Source: Anoplolepis gracilipes
Taxonomy: Eukaryota; Arthropoda; Insecta; Hymenoptera; Formicidae
Length of the DNA stretch: 64,000 nt
Direction of reading: 5' to 3'
Assembly (NCBI RefSeq): GCF_047496725.1
Contig: NC_132974.1
Span: 6,500,001 to 6,564,000, forward strand
Shown here: positions 49,563-61,413 of the stretch, in pieces
Layout: every line of letters begins with the position of its first letter
Position numbering within the stretch: the first letter of the stretch is position 1
Translations under genes and position numbers: made by a program
The notes under the pieces: generated by a model
Database searches by the model: none
What the model saw: only the letters and a program-made list of their open reading frames with translations
Told to the model about the DNA's origin: nothing

Positions 49563-49697
49563 TATATATATATATATATATATATATATTTACTATAAAA
49601 AATACATGTATAGTTCTCTCTCTTTTACTTCTTTTATTATTAACAATGCGATTCATTTTTGACACAAGTCAGAGTCACGCGTAAAACTTTTCAAAGA

Positions 49698-50128
49698 AGA
49701 TTGCAAACGAAAAGAAGTAAGTCTTCTTCCCGCCAATCTGCCGAGTCTTGTTTGCGTATGGACCTTGCATCTAAAAGAGCTCCGGAGAGAGGGATGAAAG
49801 GTTGCACCAGAAGCAAAGAAAGAGAGAATATAAGTCGTGGGGAGAGAAGGGAATGAGAGGCAGAAAAAGAACGAAAGAGAGAGAAAGAAAGAGAACGTCG
49901 ACCTTGATGAAAATAACTCGTCGAACTGACCATACCTCTTGCACGTGAAGTTAAAAAGTGCAGCCTCGCTGCAGAGAGGGCTTTTGCCGCAACTTATATA
50001 TTTTCTTTTTCTCTACCTTCGAATGGTGGAACCTTTTATCTTTCTCTGCGTAGCTCTTTTAGGTGCAAGGTCCACGTGCGAACGAGAATTGGCGGGAAAA
50101 GAACTTATTGTTAGTTCTTTTCTAATCT
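49698..50128. mobile_element. Long imperfect inverted repeat (second foldback element)
   Basis: Arms of about 130-160 bp: the left contains CCCGCCAAT, GACCTTGCATCTAAAAGAGC and AAAGGTTGCACCA; the right contains the reverse complements of CCCGCCAAT, GACCTTGCACCTAAAAGAGC and AAAGGTTCCACCA. Arm identity is roughly 70-75% by eye, clearly older than the adjacent TIR element. The central ~100 bp is unrelated. No coding potential. Probably a degraded foldback transposon or an inverted duplication; the ends are approximate. Confidence 0.6.
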
Positions 50129-50393
50129 TATTATTTTTTTTTTTATAATTATCTCCAAAAGAGCATGTTGGTTTGATTTTTTCCACCCTTTCTTCCTTAT
50201 AATAAATATATCCGACGAATTAAAACCGTTAAAACAATGAGAGCGTTTCGATAATTTAACCATTATCATGTAATTGACCCTCGCGTTCTATAGACCTTTG
50301 TTCTTGATAATGGTTGTTACCGTTTCAATCATTTAACGAATTTCAGTTTGTTTGGAATTTTGACACGCGCAATATTAAATATCTTCTACCTTG

Positions 50394-50396
<3 letters not shown>

Positions 50397-50424
<28 letters not shown>
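50397..50424. repeat. Poly-A tract
   Basis: 28 A, 270 bp after the 49698-50128 foldback. Confidence 0.95.
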
Positions 50425-52697
50425 CGAACAGTTTTGCTCGAAACTGGATTTATGACCAAATACGTAGTAAGGCTTCGAGGATATCGAGTGGCAAATATCA
50501 TGGAAAGGATTTCGTGTACGAGAAATATTGGAGAGGCCGTGAGAGATGAACGTGGGACGTGGGTGGGTTGGGTGCAGGATCGAACGATCTCAGTTCAGAC
50601 ACGAACCAACAGCGGTCTGCAATATCGACGTAATTTTACAGGCGTCGAGGTGACCGATAGCGCTTCCGCTACCAACAGTTGACACATTTGAATGGAATCG
50701 AATGCACACGTGGTTCGTTTCTCAACTATCGTTCGTCGCCGTAATAATATTTAAAACGTGATTAAACAATGCGTTGAATTAGTAATGGTCTTCAAGTCTT
50801 GTTACCGTGTTGGATTACAACATGTGAATAAGAGAAGAAAATTATTTCAGTATCACGATAAAGAATACGTTGATTATTCAATCTTTCTCTGTATTTAACG
50901 CAAGTCGCCTATAATTAGCTATATTACGGTTAAATTTGGATAACGTAATTGTTGGATTATAAGTTAGTTTTAGCTAGTTTTATCGTTTAATCGTAATATA
51001 AATAAAAACATTTTGACAATTTGCAAAATGTGAATTTCACCAATAAATTGACAACCCCATTAATTTTACTGAATTTTGTATGACGTTAAGTCCGCATGAA
51101 ACCCACGTCGTTGCGCCGGGCATAGCGTCCGGATTTTGCACAACAATGCAACTGGGATTTGCACTGCGAACGAGTTTTTACTGTCATCAGTCATCAGGCA
51201 AACGGTGAGTTCTCATATTTACCTAACGTTGCAGTAGAGCGTGTGCATTCGCAGATAAATCATCATCGTCTGGTATCGCGCGCGCGCACATGTATACGGT
51301 ATATAAATATAAACGTAAACCTGTCATCATCACCAATACAATGTCAAGGGTCAGCACTTTTTATCTCATGTTTCGATGGCTCTATGTCTCATTATTTACC
51401 CACGACAAAGTGTACGATTGTAAAAAAATCGTAGAAAAAAGTCTCTTAAGGGTGTCATGATTAGGGGTTAGTTGGCAAAAAAAAACAAAAAAGGGTACGC
51501 GAGGGTCGCGATCGTTTTCCCTAGCAGGTTGCGTATTTTTTGTTTAGCTATCGATTTTCATCCACCTGGCTGAAAAACAAGCAGGGTGTTGCTGGTCGAA
51601 GAGAGGATAGCTTTTTTTCAGAACGTGTAGCATTGTTCTCGAAACAAGGTCCGCTTTTGCAATGCAACGCATATATTTTTAACGCGGAACACGACGTTTT
51701 TATCAAAATAAGAAGAGACATAATAAAGCTTAATGATATTATATAATAAAAAATTTCTCTTTGCTAGTTATGACGCCTAATCAATTTTCTGTCTCGCTGC
51801 TCTTATTTCAATCGACGTATCCGAGGATTCAGAGTTCGACCTCATTCAACCTCGTTCGGGATATAAAGCGTGCGTCAATATAAAGACAGTCGCGCCGTTG
51901 TTTTGACGTCCATTTGGTTCGTTGAAAACTCAAAATTACCCGAGGCAGAGAGTCTCGCCGCCGTGTACTCTGCAAATTAAATAACATTGCAATGGGTTAA
52001 CGAAGTGTAGACTCTGTCGCTCGGACGCCTATCAGTGCGCCTACCCCCTGTTTTACCCCCCTTTACCTTCCATCCTTCAGTTTCGCCCCTTCTCTACGAT
52101 TTACCATCTAAGTGTCGCCCTCCTCGTCCCCACTCGACGGCCTATTTTACCCCACTTTCCCGCCTTTTCCCCTCTTTCGCCCAAGGCTGGCCATCCCATA
52201 CACCTTCCCACCCCCGCGACTTATCCCCACTCTGGAATCTCACCCTGTCGAGGAAAAATAAGCGGCCGGACACCTTACGGGTTTTCGCCAGCTAGGCCGC
52301 GATTGGTTGTCTATAATCTGCAGGTAAAGTCTACGTTTCGGTGGAGCCTACCGGAAATGCGATCTCGCAAACAAGAAACTCACATTCAGTACTTGTATGA
52401 AATTGATGTATGTATATCTTTTACTGTGTCTTTGTCTTTGGATCAACTTTCTTACTAAAATTGATCAGTTTCAGTTATTGAAAAAATTTTAATCTTAAAA
52501 ATATTTTAAATAACCTTGAGATATTAGAGATGTAATTTTTTTTATCAAACGCTGCTACTATAAATTATAAGGAAATAATATAATAAATGTTTAGATTACA
52601 TTTAAGTGACGATAAGAAATTACGCGTAACGATGAAAATTGTCATTTGTACATTAAAATATTATTAAAATATTATTATTTATGTGAAGTTTTTTTTC

Positions 52698-52724
52698 GTT
52701 GCTATATATGATATATATAGCAAC
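52698..52724. repeat. Small palindrome GTTGCTATATAT
   Basis: GTTGCTATATAT and its reverse complement lie around a short centre, directly abutting the longer hairpin at 52725. Confidence 0.6.
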
Positions 52725-52823
52725 AATTGTATTTTATTAAACTATGATATGCTAATAAAAATATATTTATATATATATATATATTTTTTTTATTAGCATA
52801 TCATAGCTTGATAAAATACAATT
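52725..52823. repeat. Long AT-rich hairpin with a TA loop
   Basis: Arms AATTGTATTTTAT..GCTAATA (52725-52757) and the reverse complement (52791-52823) differ at two transitions over 33 bp; A/T runs extend the stem towards a (TA)n loop. Resembles a tiny foldback element or hairpin-RNA precursor. Confidence 0.75.
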
Positions 52824-55032
52824 CTTTGCACCTTTCCAGTGGTTGAATCGTTCGTTGAAAGTCATATGATGTGGCTAAAAAATGTTACTATATGTATTTA
52901 CGACTTAAATGAGAAAATTATACGATGATTGAACAATCGATTAATGATTTAAAATATTTATTTTTTCAATAATCTGATTTGTTGATGGTTAGCGTGAAAA
53001 AGGACACATCGTGTCGACAGATTTGTTAAGCAATAATTATATGGCCGGATAATCGATGTCGATTCCGGAATAAAATGTAAACTGGGAGTTGCAAATGTTT
53101 GACGAATTTCGCGATCAACGGTAAACGGCCACGCGCAAACCACACGTCTCCGTCCGTGAAATCTCGTTAGCCGTTTAATTATTTGTGTGTGTTGAAAAGT
53201 TAAACGATAGAGATTTTTACTCGCGTTGCCAGCTTATCGACAAAACGTAAATACGAAGCGCTCTGGTCGAAATTTTTTATTTATGTTCCTACTATTTTAT
53301 CCGACAGCCATTAATGGTTTGGGTAGGGTGACAATTTTTGTTCGGTGACGGTGAAATGATGAATTAGCTAATAACCAATTTGTTTATTTTTTTTTTTTTT
53401 ATCAAGGTACGCGAGTTTTATTGAATAAAAAAAATGTCTTGTGTTTTTAATAATTGTTTAGAATAATTTTCACAATCAGTTATATTCTCGTGAGTAACAA
53501 GCTTCTTGGGTCGAGAACTCAACCGAAAATCGAAATGCAAATGTCCCAGGACCACCCACCCGGAGGGCTCTTTAAATCTCTCGCACGTTTACCGGCCGGC
53601 TCTCACTTGTTTATTTTTTAATTAAAGTCTTCCACGGAGGCAGCTTCTCCTGAAACGGTAGCGGGATTAAAAAAGGTCCCCTGGAGTTATTAAGCTAATA
53701 ATGTGTCTCGTGCCGCGTGCCGTATCCTCCGTAGATACGGAATGACAAGGAGTGAGGTAGAGAGATGCGAAGAGGAAGGGAATGAGAGAGAGAGAGAGAG
53801 AGGGGGCGAGGGGGGAAGGGTCGAGGAGAAAAAAGATGAGTTGCGAAGGTTTAGACGAAGGATAAAGAGGAAGGCGAACAACCTGGCGGAAGAGAGGATT
53901 GGCAATGTGGGAAGATGGTCGGCCAGTAAAAAAAAAGAGGGTCCAGAGCGCAAAAAATCACTCCGGCACGCGTACACAACCTCGTTCTGATCCTTCCATC
54001 GGAACAATCCTCCTGACACTCACGAAAGTTTGCGATGACTCGGCTTTCCGAAACGACCTCGCACCTCAGAATGTAGACACGTGGTCAGTTTGGCGCGTTT
54101 CTCCGTGTATGCTGCCAAAGTTGATATTCCGTCGAACATCGCTCTTTGACCTTATGAAAAATAAATGCAATTGGATTTACTCTTTCGAAGCCGAGAGATG
54201 TATTCTCTATTATATTCTCTTAAAATATTTCTAGTCTCTAATTTATATCTTTTTTTTTTCATTTGAATCAATTGATTAAAATCAACAATTATATAAATAA
54301 TTGATTAGGAATAAAAGATCGATTAAAATATTCTCATTAATAAAATTTAATAATTTGATAATATTTAATAATAAAAATTTGATAATATTTGTACGCTAAA
54401 TTTTTAAAATTTTAATTAATGGTAGTAAAGGAGCTTGTATTCTCTTTATTCTATTTTTGATCAGATACAGCTTATGTAAATTGTTACTTTATAAAGCTTA
54501 TACGCTTGATACCTAGGAAGCAATTAGATTTCGAGGAAAGTGGAACGATAACACAATTGCTACAAACAATATCAAGTCGCGTGCACTAAAAAGCGACTTA
54601 ATACGTCAAGAAACCTTTCAATTATGAATGTTTTAGACGCAGTCTCGAATGTATTCTTTATAACAAGGAATTTATATCCCAGCATATCGAACCATTTTCC
54701 TCGCTTGTGATGTAAGCGTTTGTCGCCATTGTAGATGTTTCTGAAACAGACTCGCAGGCGGGAAGATAGGTAGGATCGAGAGGGTGGTAAAGAATGGCCA
54801 GACTCCGTGGCGGAGTAAAGCATGAAATAAACTCTCTATTATTGGGAATTTATGCAAAACTTTGCGGCAAAACACGTGAACATTCGTAACCGCCGCGAGT
54901 AATACTGATAAAAATAAATAAAGATCGAAGCATCGATAAACTATATTCCATTAAATTCTAAATATATAAATCTTATTAAAGTCATTTGCAATGTACAAAA
55001 TAAATTAGATAGATATAAATTTAACATCACAC

Positions 55033-55112
55033 TGGAGAAATGTTTGAAAGTTATAAAAAAAGTATATATATATATATATATACTTTTTTTATAATTTTCA
55101 AACATTTCTCCA
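55033..55112. repeat. 80-bp hairpin, >30-bp stem with a single mismatch, TA loop
   Basis: TGGAGAAATGTTTGAAAG..AAAAAAAGTA pairs with its reverse complement through a (TA)n loop. The only difference (G against A) becomes a G-U wobble in a plus-strand transcript. Size and shape are pre-miRNA-like, but the stem is unusually perfect and the loop is a microsatellite. Confidence 0.75.
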
Positions 55113-55705
55113 ATATATATATATTCAATTAATATATTTTAAATGTGTAAAAATATTATAATGTATTAGCCAAATAAATATTGTTAACACATATTTTGTA
55201 GCTCATTACATTTTCGTGCTAATTACAAGATAATAAAAATGAACAAAAATGGAATTTAATAAAATGATGATTATCTATTTATTCCTTCTAAGATGTAGGC
55301 ATTACACGCATAATAATCCGATGCAATAAAAGTCGAGCCTCGTCGATACTCATGAGCTGAAAGAAGTCGTGCAACGACAATGTCAAGATTTCAGAGGAAC
55401 GAACAACGAGAAAACGCGAAAACTGAAAGGGGCTGCAAAGAATGGCCGGAGGCTGCGGAAGGATGGAGGAAGGAAGGAAGGTCCGCTCGGCTGTCTCTCA
55501 CCCTCTCGGACCACCCGCGCCTCCTTCTCCTCCGCCGCCCTCTTGCCTCTTCCTGGCCGTCATCTCCGGGGCGATTTTCCACGGCACCTAAGAGAAGGGG
55601 CCAATGAGACGCTGGGCGTCGGTATTGATCCGAGGCGTCGTCCAGGAGACGCCCGCTCCAAGACGCCCGGCTTGCCCGGCGCTAGAGAGCGGCCCCGCAG
55701 TTCGA

Positions 55706-55713
55706 GATAAAAG
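55706..55713 (+). promoter_or_regulatory. TATA-like element of the signal-peptide gene
   Basis: GATAAAAG lies about 95 bp before the ATG at 55807, inside a locally GC-rich stretch (55,470-55,780) that contrasts with AT-rich DNA on both sides. The spacing suits a short 5' UTR. The motif alone is weak evidence. Confidence 0.25.
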
Positions 55714-55806
55714 GACGAAAGCCGCTCCTGGAGACGAGCCGCGGGTCCTTCCGCCTTCCGTGTGTTCTCTGAAACCGTCCGTATGAAACCTCATATATGA
55801 TCCGAC

Positions 55807-55942
55807 ATGGTCCGCGTACTCCTGTGGCTCCTGGCCGCCACAATACCATTATTGCCAGCAGGGCTCGGGCCGGCAACGCGAATCCTTTATGAGGGTAATC
55901 TGGCCGACCAAAAGTGTGTCGATCACCATCGTCGGTTCCTAG
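55807..55942 (+). CDS. Signal-peptide first exon of a secreted or membrane protein
   Basis: An ATG at 55807 (CCGACATGG) opens MVRVLLWLLAATIPLLPAG, an excellent signal peptide: one basic residue, a hydrophobic core of about 15 residues and a small-residue cleavage region. It is followed by RILYEGNLADQKCVDHHRRF, with one cysteine. The frame reaches the donor CCTAG|GTACGC at 55942|55943, leaving phase 1 (a lone G). Beyond it the sequence becomes AT-rich with translations such as FLFFFS, as expected for an intron. GATAAAAG at 55706-55713 is a possible TATA-like element, giving a 5' UTR of about 70 nt. I do not recognise the mature protein. A phase-compatible segment after a strong acceptor (57271-57377) is possible but its peptide is unconvincing. 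Confidence 0.6.
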
Positions 55943-56882
55943 GTACGCGGAAATATTTTTTGTTCTTTTTCTCCAACCAATTAATTCATTAAATCATTCG
56001 GTTCTTCGTCGTGCATGATTAATGATATGCATCCGCTCGTTTGCCGAACTTGAAAAGATAAATAAAAAAAGGAAATGAAATCTCTCTTCATTATATTCTT
56101 GTGACAATCAAATTTTATGCTTAAAGATTGATTATTATTAAAAAAAAGAACATCGTTATAAATATAGGATTAAATTAAGAGCGTAAATAAAAAGAATTTC
56201 TAGAAAAATTTAATTAAATTTAATTTCTACAATTAATTAAGCTATGAATAATATTAGATTACGGATTGAATTTTAAGTTCTAAAATCTTACGAAACGTGG
56301 CGTATTCTCTTCCTTTGTCCTTGTTCGCTTCAATGAAATAACATTTACGAATCGCATTCGCAATGTTTGAAGCTGAAAGTGTAACGAGCGGTTTGTCGTG
56401 GTCGATTCGAGAGAGACCTCGATCACTTCTCCAGATCGAACCTCATTTAGTTCGGTGCGTTTAGTTTAAAATTAATTATATATTCTGTTATCAATCACAT
56501 TTGGTTGCCATGGTAACGTAGCATCCCTTGCCCTATCAAGCCGGTCTCTTCAATAGCACGCTCACTCTCATTCGCGTATGACGAACATAACCGGCGAACA
56601 AATACTGCAACCGAATTCGCGAAAACACGTCTTCCCGCTCGAGAGAAAACACCGTCGACACCTTTCCCGACCAAATGAAACGAAAACATGTAACACACGA
56701 ATGACGAAGTGGAACATAAAATCATCGCTCATCCGCGCGTCAGGTCGGTTCTCGCAATCAGTCAACTTTGCACTTTGTTAACATTGTCTTCGGCTAAAAC
56801 GCACATGTATCGCCTATTTATTTTTTTTTTGCATTTTTCTTTTTATATCTTTTTTTAAAATAATATAATCATATTTTAACTA

Positions 56883-56883
<1 letters not shown>

Positions 56884-56937
<54 letters not shown>
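56884..56937. repeat. (ATT)n microsatellite
   Basis: About 17 copies, uninterrupted. Confidence 0.95.
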
Positions 56938-58949
56938 CAATTATACAAGTCGATCGTTTAGTAATCTTTCAACGAAAATGTTTCGTCGTTTTTTTTTTCC
57001 GACTACGAGTGAAAAAGTTCTGTCGCGTGAAAAGATTTTTTTTTTTATATTCGTATTTCCCTCGTCACGCTGAGAGGATGCCAAAATATTTGACAAGCTC
57101 ATAGAGAAAGAAACTGAAGCGGCGACGTTATTCCGCAATCCACGCGGCAATCTTGGCCAGTGTGAAAGGATACCCGAAGGAATTTCCAATGGACGTGCGA
57201 CGCCTAAGCTTTCAGTGGCGCGCGTCGGGACGCCATTCCTTTTATTTTCCTTCAATTTCCTTCCTTTCAGGTTTCCCATCAGCCTTTCCATTAATATTAA
57301 AACAGGAGCGTAGCCTCGCGAGGGCTGTTTCAAAGAGGGTGGCGGTGGCGTTTCAGGCCGCGCACGACTCTGTCGAGGTACCAACCGGCGACGACGATGG
57401 TGGGGATCGAAGGACCACGGCGAGGGAGGGCTAAGGGGCGTTCGGCTCGTTTTTCATCTTGATCTTCTAGAGTTACCAATTTGAACTAGCTAGACCCATC
57501 CTTTCGCCCCGCTGCCCCGTCTCTTTATCTCGAATCTCTTAAATAGGTGTGCTTAATTTAAAAGACAAATTCTTGGGAAAATAATTCTTAATATATATGT
57601 ATGTGTACATGTAGAGACTGTCGTAATTTCTTGTTATTAAAAATTAATTATAATTAATTGTGCTATACTTGTATAATTATGTAGGTATATGTCGGTATAA
57701 CTTTGAATCGATCGAAGAAGCTCGACAAAGACATTCGTGGGAAAGCTTCCGGTTCTTGGCCGGTAACTTGCGATTATTTATCGTGACCTGACCCTTTCTT
57801 ACGCAACCCTCGCCGCGGGCAACCCCTCAGGGTCGACCAACGGTCAGCGAACCCCCGTTTCGGCATTATGGGAACCGGTTTTTCGAATGCGCGCGGTACG
57901 GCTGCAATTTTTCCGGAGAATTTTTATCGCGAACCCGTTCGACCGGTCAAACAAACGTGTGTCCAGGTGGTCACTTCCTGGCCACCCCAGTTTGGGTCAT
58001 TCTTAATCCCCCTTTCTCCTCTTCTTTTTTCCGTCGTCGCTCATTGCTTCTTAATTCCGTGGCACGATTTACGGGAACGCAAATACGTTTTGTGAATCCT
58101 CCGTCACGTTCAATTGCTTTTATTTTATTACACGATCGATCTAATGAATATACATTTTTAGCAATATTTACGGAGATAATGTAATTTTGGCCATTGGAGA
58201 TTTTACTAGAAACAAAAACGTCATTTGTTGAGGGGAAAAATGTGATAATAGTCGGAAATGATATTTTATTACATCAATGCAACGTGAAAATTTTCAACCT
58301 CTGATTTTTAGAGATACATCCTGCTTCACTTGTAATTAACTGAGCTTATCGTATTTCTAAATCGAAATGTATATGGGTAAATATTCTGCCGGATATCCAC
58401 CGCATAATACGAGTGGTTGATTTTATGAGTAATATATATGAGAGTGGAAAGTTCGGTAATTAATGGCTTTTATTTGAGAGCAACGAATGAGTGAAATAAA
58501 CTCGGTCGCAAGTAATTCAAACGTCATGCCAATCTATATATAAAGCTTTATAAAATCTCTCCTTGCTCGGTAGTTTTGGCGCATTGGAGTTTAATCGAAT
58601 CCGCTGCGGCTTAATGATCACCTATTCTTTTTTTGCCGTTAGTTGCGTATTTTTATGCCAAGACTAATAATCGCGGAATAACTCTCAAATCAAATGAAAT
58701 AATAAGTAAAATTTGCGAATAAATTTTAATTGCGACTTATAATTTGCCTCGTTATTTTCAACCACGGCGGGATTAACGTTTCACGTCGCCATTAATCTTG
58801 ATACTCGGCCGCGATGCCCGCCGCTTTTTGTCATGCCTCGGAACTAATGCGCGCGATTTCACGTCTGACAAGACGTTGAGAAGGTTAGCTCGCCTCTTCA
58901 GTGTTTTACATTTGCATTCGATGGCAAGTCGCGCGGGGCGGGGGTGGCT

Positions 58950-58950
<1 letters not shown>

Positions 58951-58982
<32 letters not shown>

Positions 58983-58984
58983 GC
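58951..58984. repeat. (GGCGAC)n hexamer array
   Basis: Same unit as at 8382-8420; passes into GGCGGGAGG-rich DNA. Confidence 0.9.
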
Positions 58985-61179
58985 GGGAGGCGGCGGCGAG
59001 AGGCAACGGAGAGGGGCGAGGTGGATGGGGGGGTGATGTTTTGTAAGATCTGCTCGAGAGACCATTCGTCTTAGTATCTGCCTCGGGGGGCGGTGAAATA
59101 TAAGCTAGATCTACGAGAAAGATAAATGAATCCATCCTCCCGTCTCTCCCGCCGCTCTCGCCTCTCTCCGCCCGCTTCCACCCTCACCCTCACCTTCCGC
59201 CTTTCGCCCTGCCGACGCTACCCTCTCGCACATCGAGAGAAAACCACCCGGGACAAGAGTATCGTTCTCGCGGCTTGCTCCATCTCTACTTAAGGCGCAC
59301 ATAAAAAGGGGAACGCCTCGATTATGCCGATTATGACGATTTATCCCGTTACAGCGCGTACGCCATTTGCGAGGTGACATTGCGAGTCGCGTAATTAATC
59401 ATCTCAAATTACGGCGACCGTACGACGACGAACGTGCAATTATATACAACGCGGAGATAAATCGAGAGGACGAAGGGAAGAAGGCGAATGAGACGAACAT
59501 CCTCCGAGAAAGTAGGCCGACAGGTGGAGAAGACGAAAACGCTGGTGCGCAAGGTGCGTAAAAAGCAACGCAATCGCAGGGAACGAGATTCGACCGAAGG
59601 GACGTGGATGGAAGGACGACGGCGGAAGAAAAAAAAAGGGGGGAGGGGAGGGGAGGAAGAGAAATAATTTCGACGCGGTGAAGAAGAAGCCGACGGCTCC
59701 TGCGTCTGGCGGCGTCTGCGGAGTCGGCGCCCGCCCCCTTTTCTCCCCCGCCGGATAAGCATCGCTTTGCATACGATCGCCATTTTGCGGGGAGCATAAT
59801 TTAAATTTCGTTCCATTGTTTTGTCGCTCTTCTTACTCCCCCCTACCTCCCCCTCCCCCTTTGGCCCACCCTCGGAGCGGAGTTTCGAGTCGCCGGCTCC
59901 GGGGGCCACCCTCGCCCCCACCTTTGTCACGCAACCCTTCGTGCACCACCGCGCCGTGCCTTCGTGTGCAACCCCCCTTCGTGCCACCGCCGCCTCCGCT
60001 ATCGGTGCGACGGTGTTACCGTACCCCGCCAACGGCAGCGGCGGCCATTTGCATGAAATTAGAATCAGAATTTTCTTGCCGGAAAATTGGCCCCTCGTCG
60101 CCCAGCCATCTCGACGGTGACTGCGAAAATTTTAATTAATTTGCTGCCGGGTGATGTCGCGATGCTCGAGATTTAAGGCCCCACTCGTAACATCTGAGAT
60201 CCGAGAGAGCGATTCGCATTGCACGACTCTGACAAGTCAATGGTTTTTCACGGATTTGATATTATTTATTTTTTATATTTATAATTTTTATAAATGCGCT
60301 GTATTTTCTCTTACAAAGAAATTGATTTATTTCTATATTTGAGATATTTAAATTTCTACATTGTCTACACAGCCGTTCACGCAGCGAACCATACTCGAAT
60401 CGCGCATACTTGACGAATATTGCATCGAAACATCGAAACAATCCTGGCTCTAATTAAAAACCCTCGACGCGACGAGATTCTTCAAAGCGACGATTCTGGT
60501 CGCAAATTCTATAAATAATTTCTGTAAATACAATTTGTTAATTTTACACAGTACGTAGAGTATAATTACATTATATATTACAACGCGCATCGACAATATA
60601 CTTATGGCGTCAGCTGTAAGTATTTCACCGTCATATTAAAGCTCGTAAGCTCGTTATCTCCCGCGAAAGACACGATAGACCCTCGGCTCTCCGGCGAAAG
60701 GTAATGTACAGCCCAGGTGTAGGAGAGGACACGCCGAGCGTTTCATAGCGTTTAGCCTTTATAGCGTGTGGTTCTCTATGCAGTCTTCTCTCGAGGTAGG
60801 TAGCTCGTCGTCTTCTTCTTCTTCATTCCCCGACCGTCCCCGCGCCGGTCCTCTTCAGCCTCTCAGGCTCAGCCTCCGCAAGCTCGGCGCTGCGCTACGA
60901 CGGCGCTACGCCGCGGGAACAATGGACCGAAATAAATAGCCCGTCTTTCGTCTTTTGTTTCTTGGGGGCCCATTGTTGCCTGCCGTAGATAAGAAAACAA
61001 GAGACTCTGTCGCCGTGTTTACGAGCCCCGGCCCCGGGGCTCTCTCTCCTGGATGCTGCGGCCCCCTTTTTGCCTCGCCATACACCGCCACCTCCGGCCT
61101 CCGTCACCGCTGCCACGATACCGCTGCCGCCGCCGCAGTCTCACCACCTTCCACCCACGTTCTCCTCTTCGCATCCGCG

Positions 61180-61210
<31 letters not shown>

Positions 61211-61352
61211 CTCTCTTCCCCTTTCGTCTTTCCTAATCCTTCTTCGCGCGACGTTCTTCGAAATCCGGCTGACACCGTCGCCGCTTCATTCCACCTGTCT
61301 GCTACACATTGTAAAACTGCGCGAAATTTGCGGATCTGGAATATCGAAAGAA

Positions 61353-61355
<3 letters not shown>

Positions 61356-61403
<48 letters not shown>
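61356..61403. repeat. (GA)n microsatellite
   Basis: Purine array. A CT array at 61181-61207 lies 150 bp upstream, giving an inverted pair as at 35 kb. Confidence 0.95.

Positions 61404-61413
<10 letters not shown>

Larger units (their letters stand above)
50129..55032. other. AT-rich intergenic or intronic DNA
   Basis: No exon recognised. It holds the poly-A tract at 50397 and the two hairpins near 52.7 kb. A pyrimidine-rich, Pro-coding-looking stretch at 52,035-52,295 has no other coding sign. Confidence 0.5.

Noticed and set aside
31932..50424. Poly-A/T tracts (31932, 42432, 46865, 50397) as retroposon tails
   Set aside because: No LINE/SINE body, A/B box or flanking target duplication recognised next to them.
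51146..51205. Plus-strand MQLGFALRTSFYCHQSSGK before GTGAGT
   Set aside because: A chance ATG-to-donor segment; no promoter context and AT-rich surroundings.
57271..57377. Segment after a strong acceptor (TTCCTTCCTTTCAG), phase-compatible with the 55807 exon
   Set aside because: The peptide (FPSAFPLILKQERSLARAV...) does not look conserved and the phase match is a one-in-three chance; not annotated as an exon.
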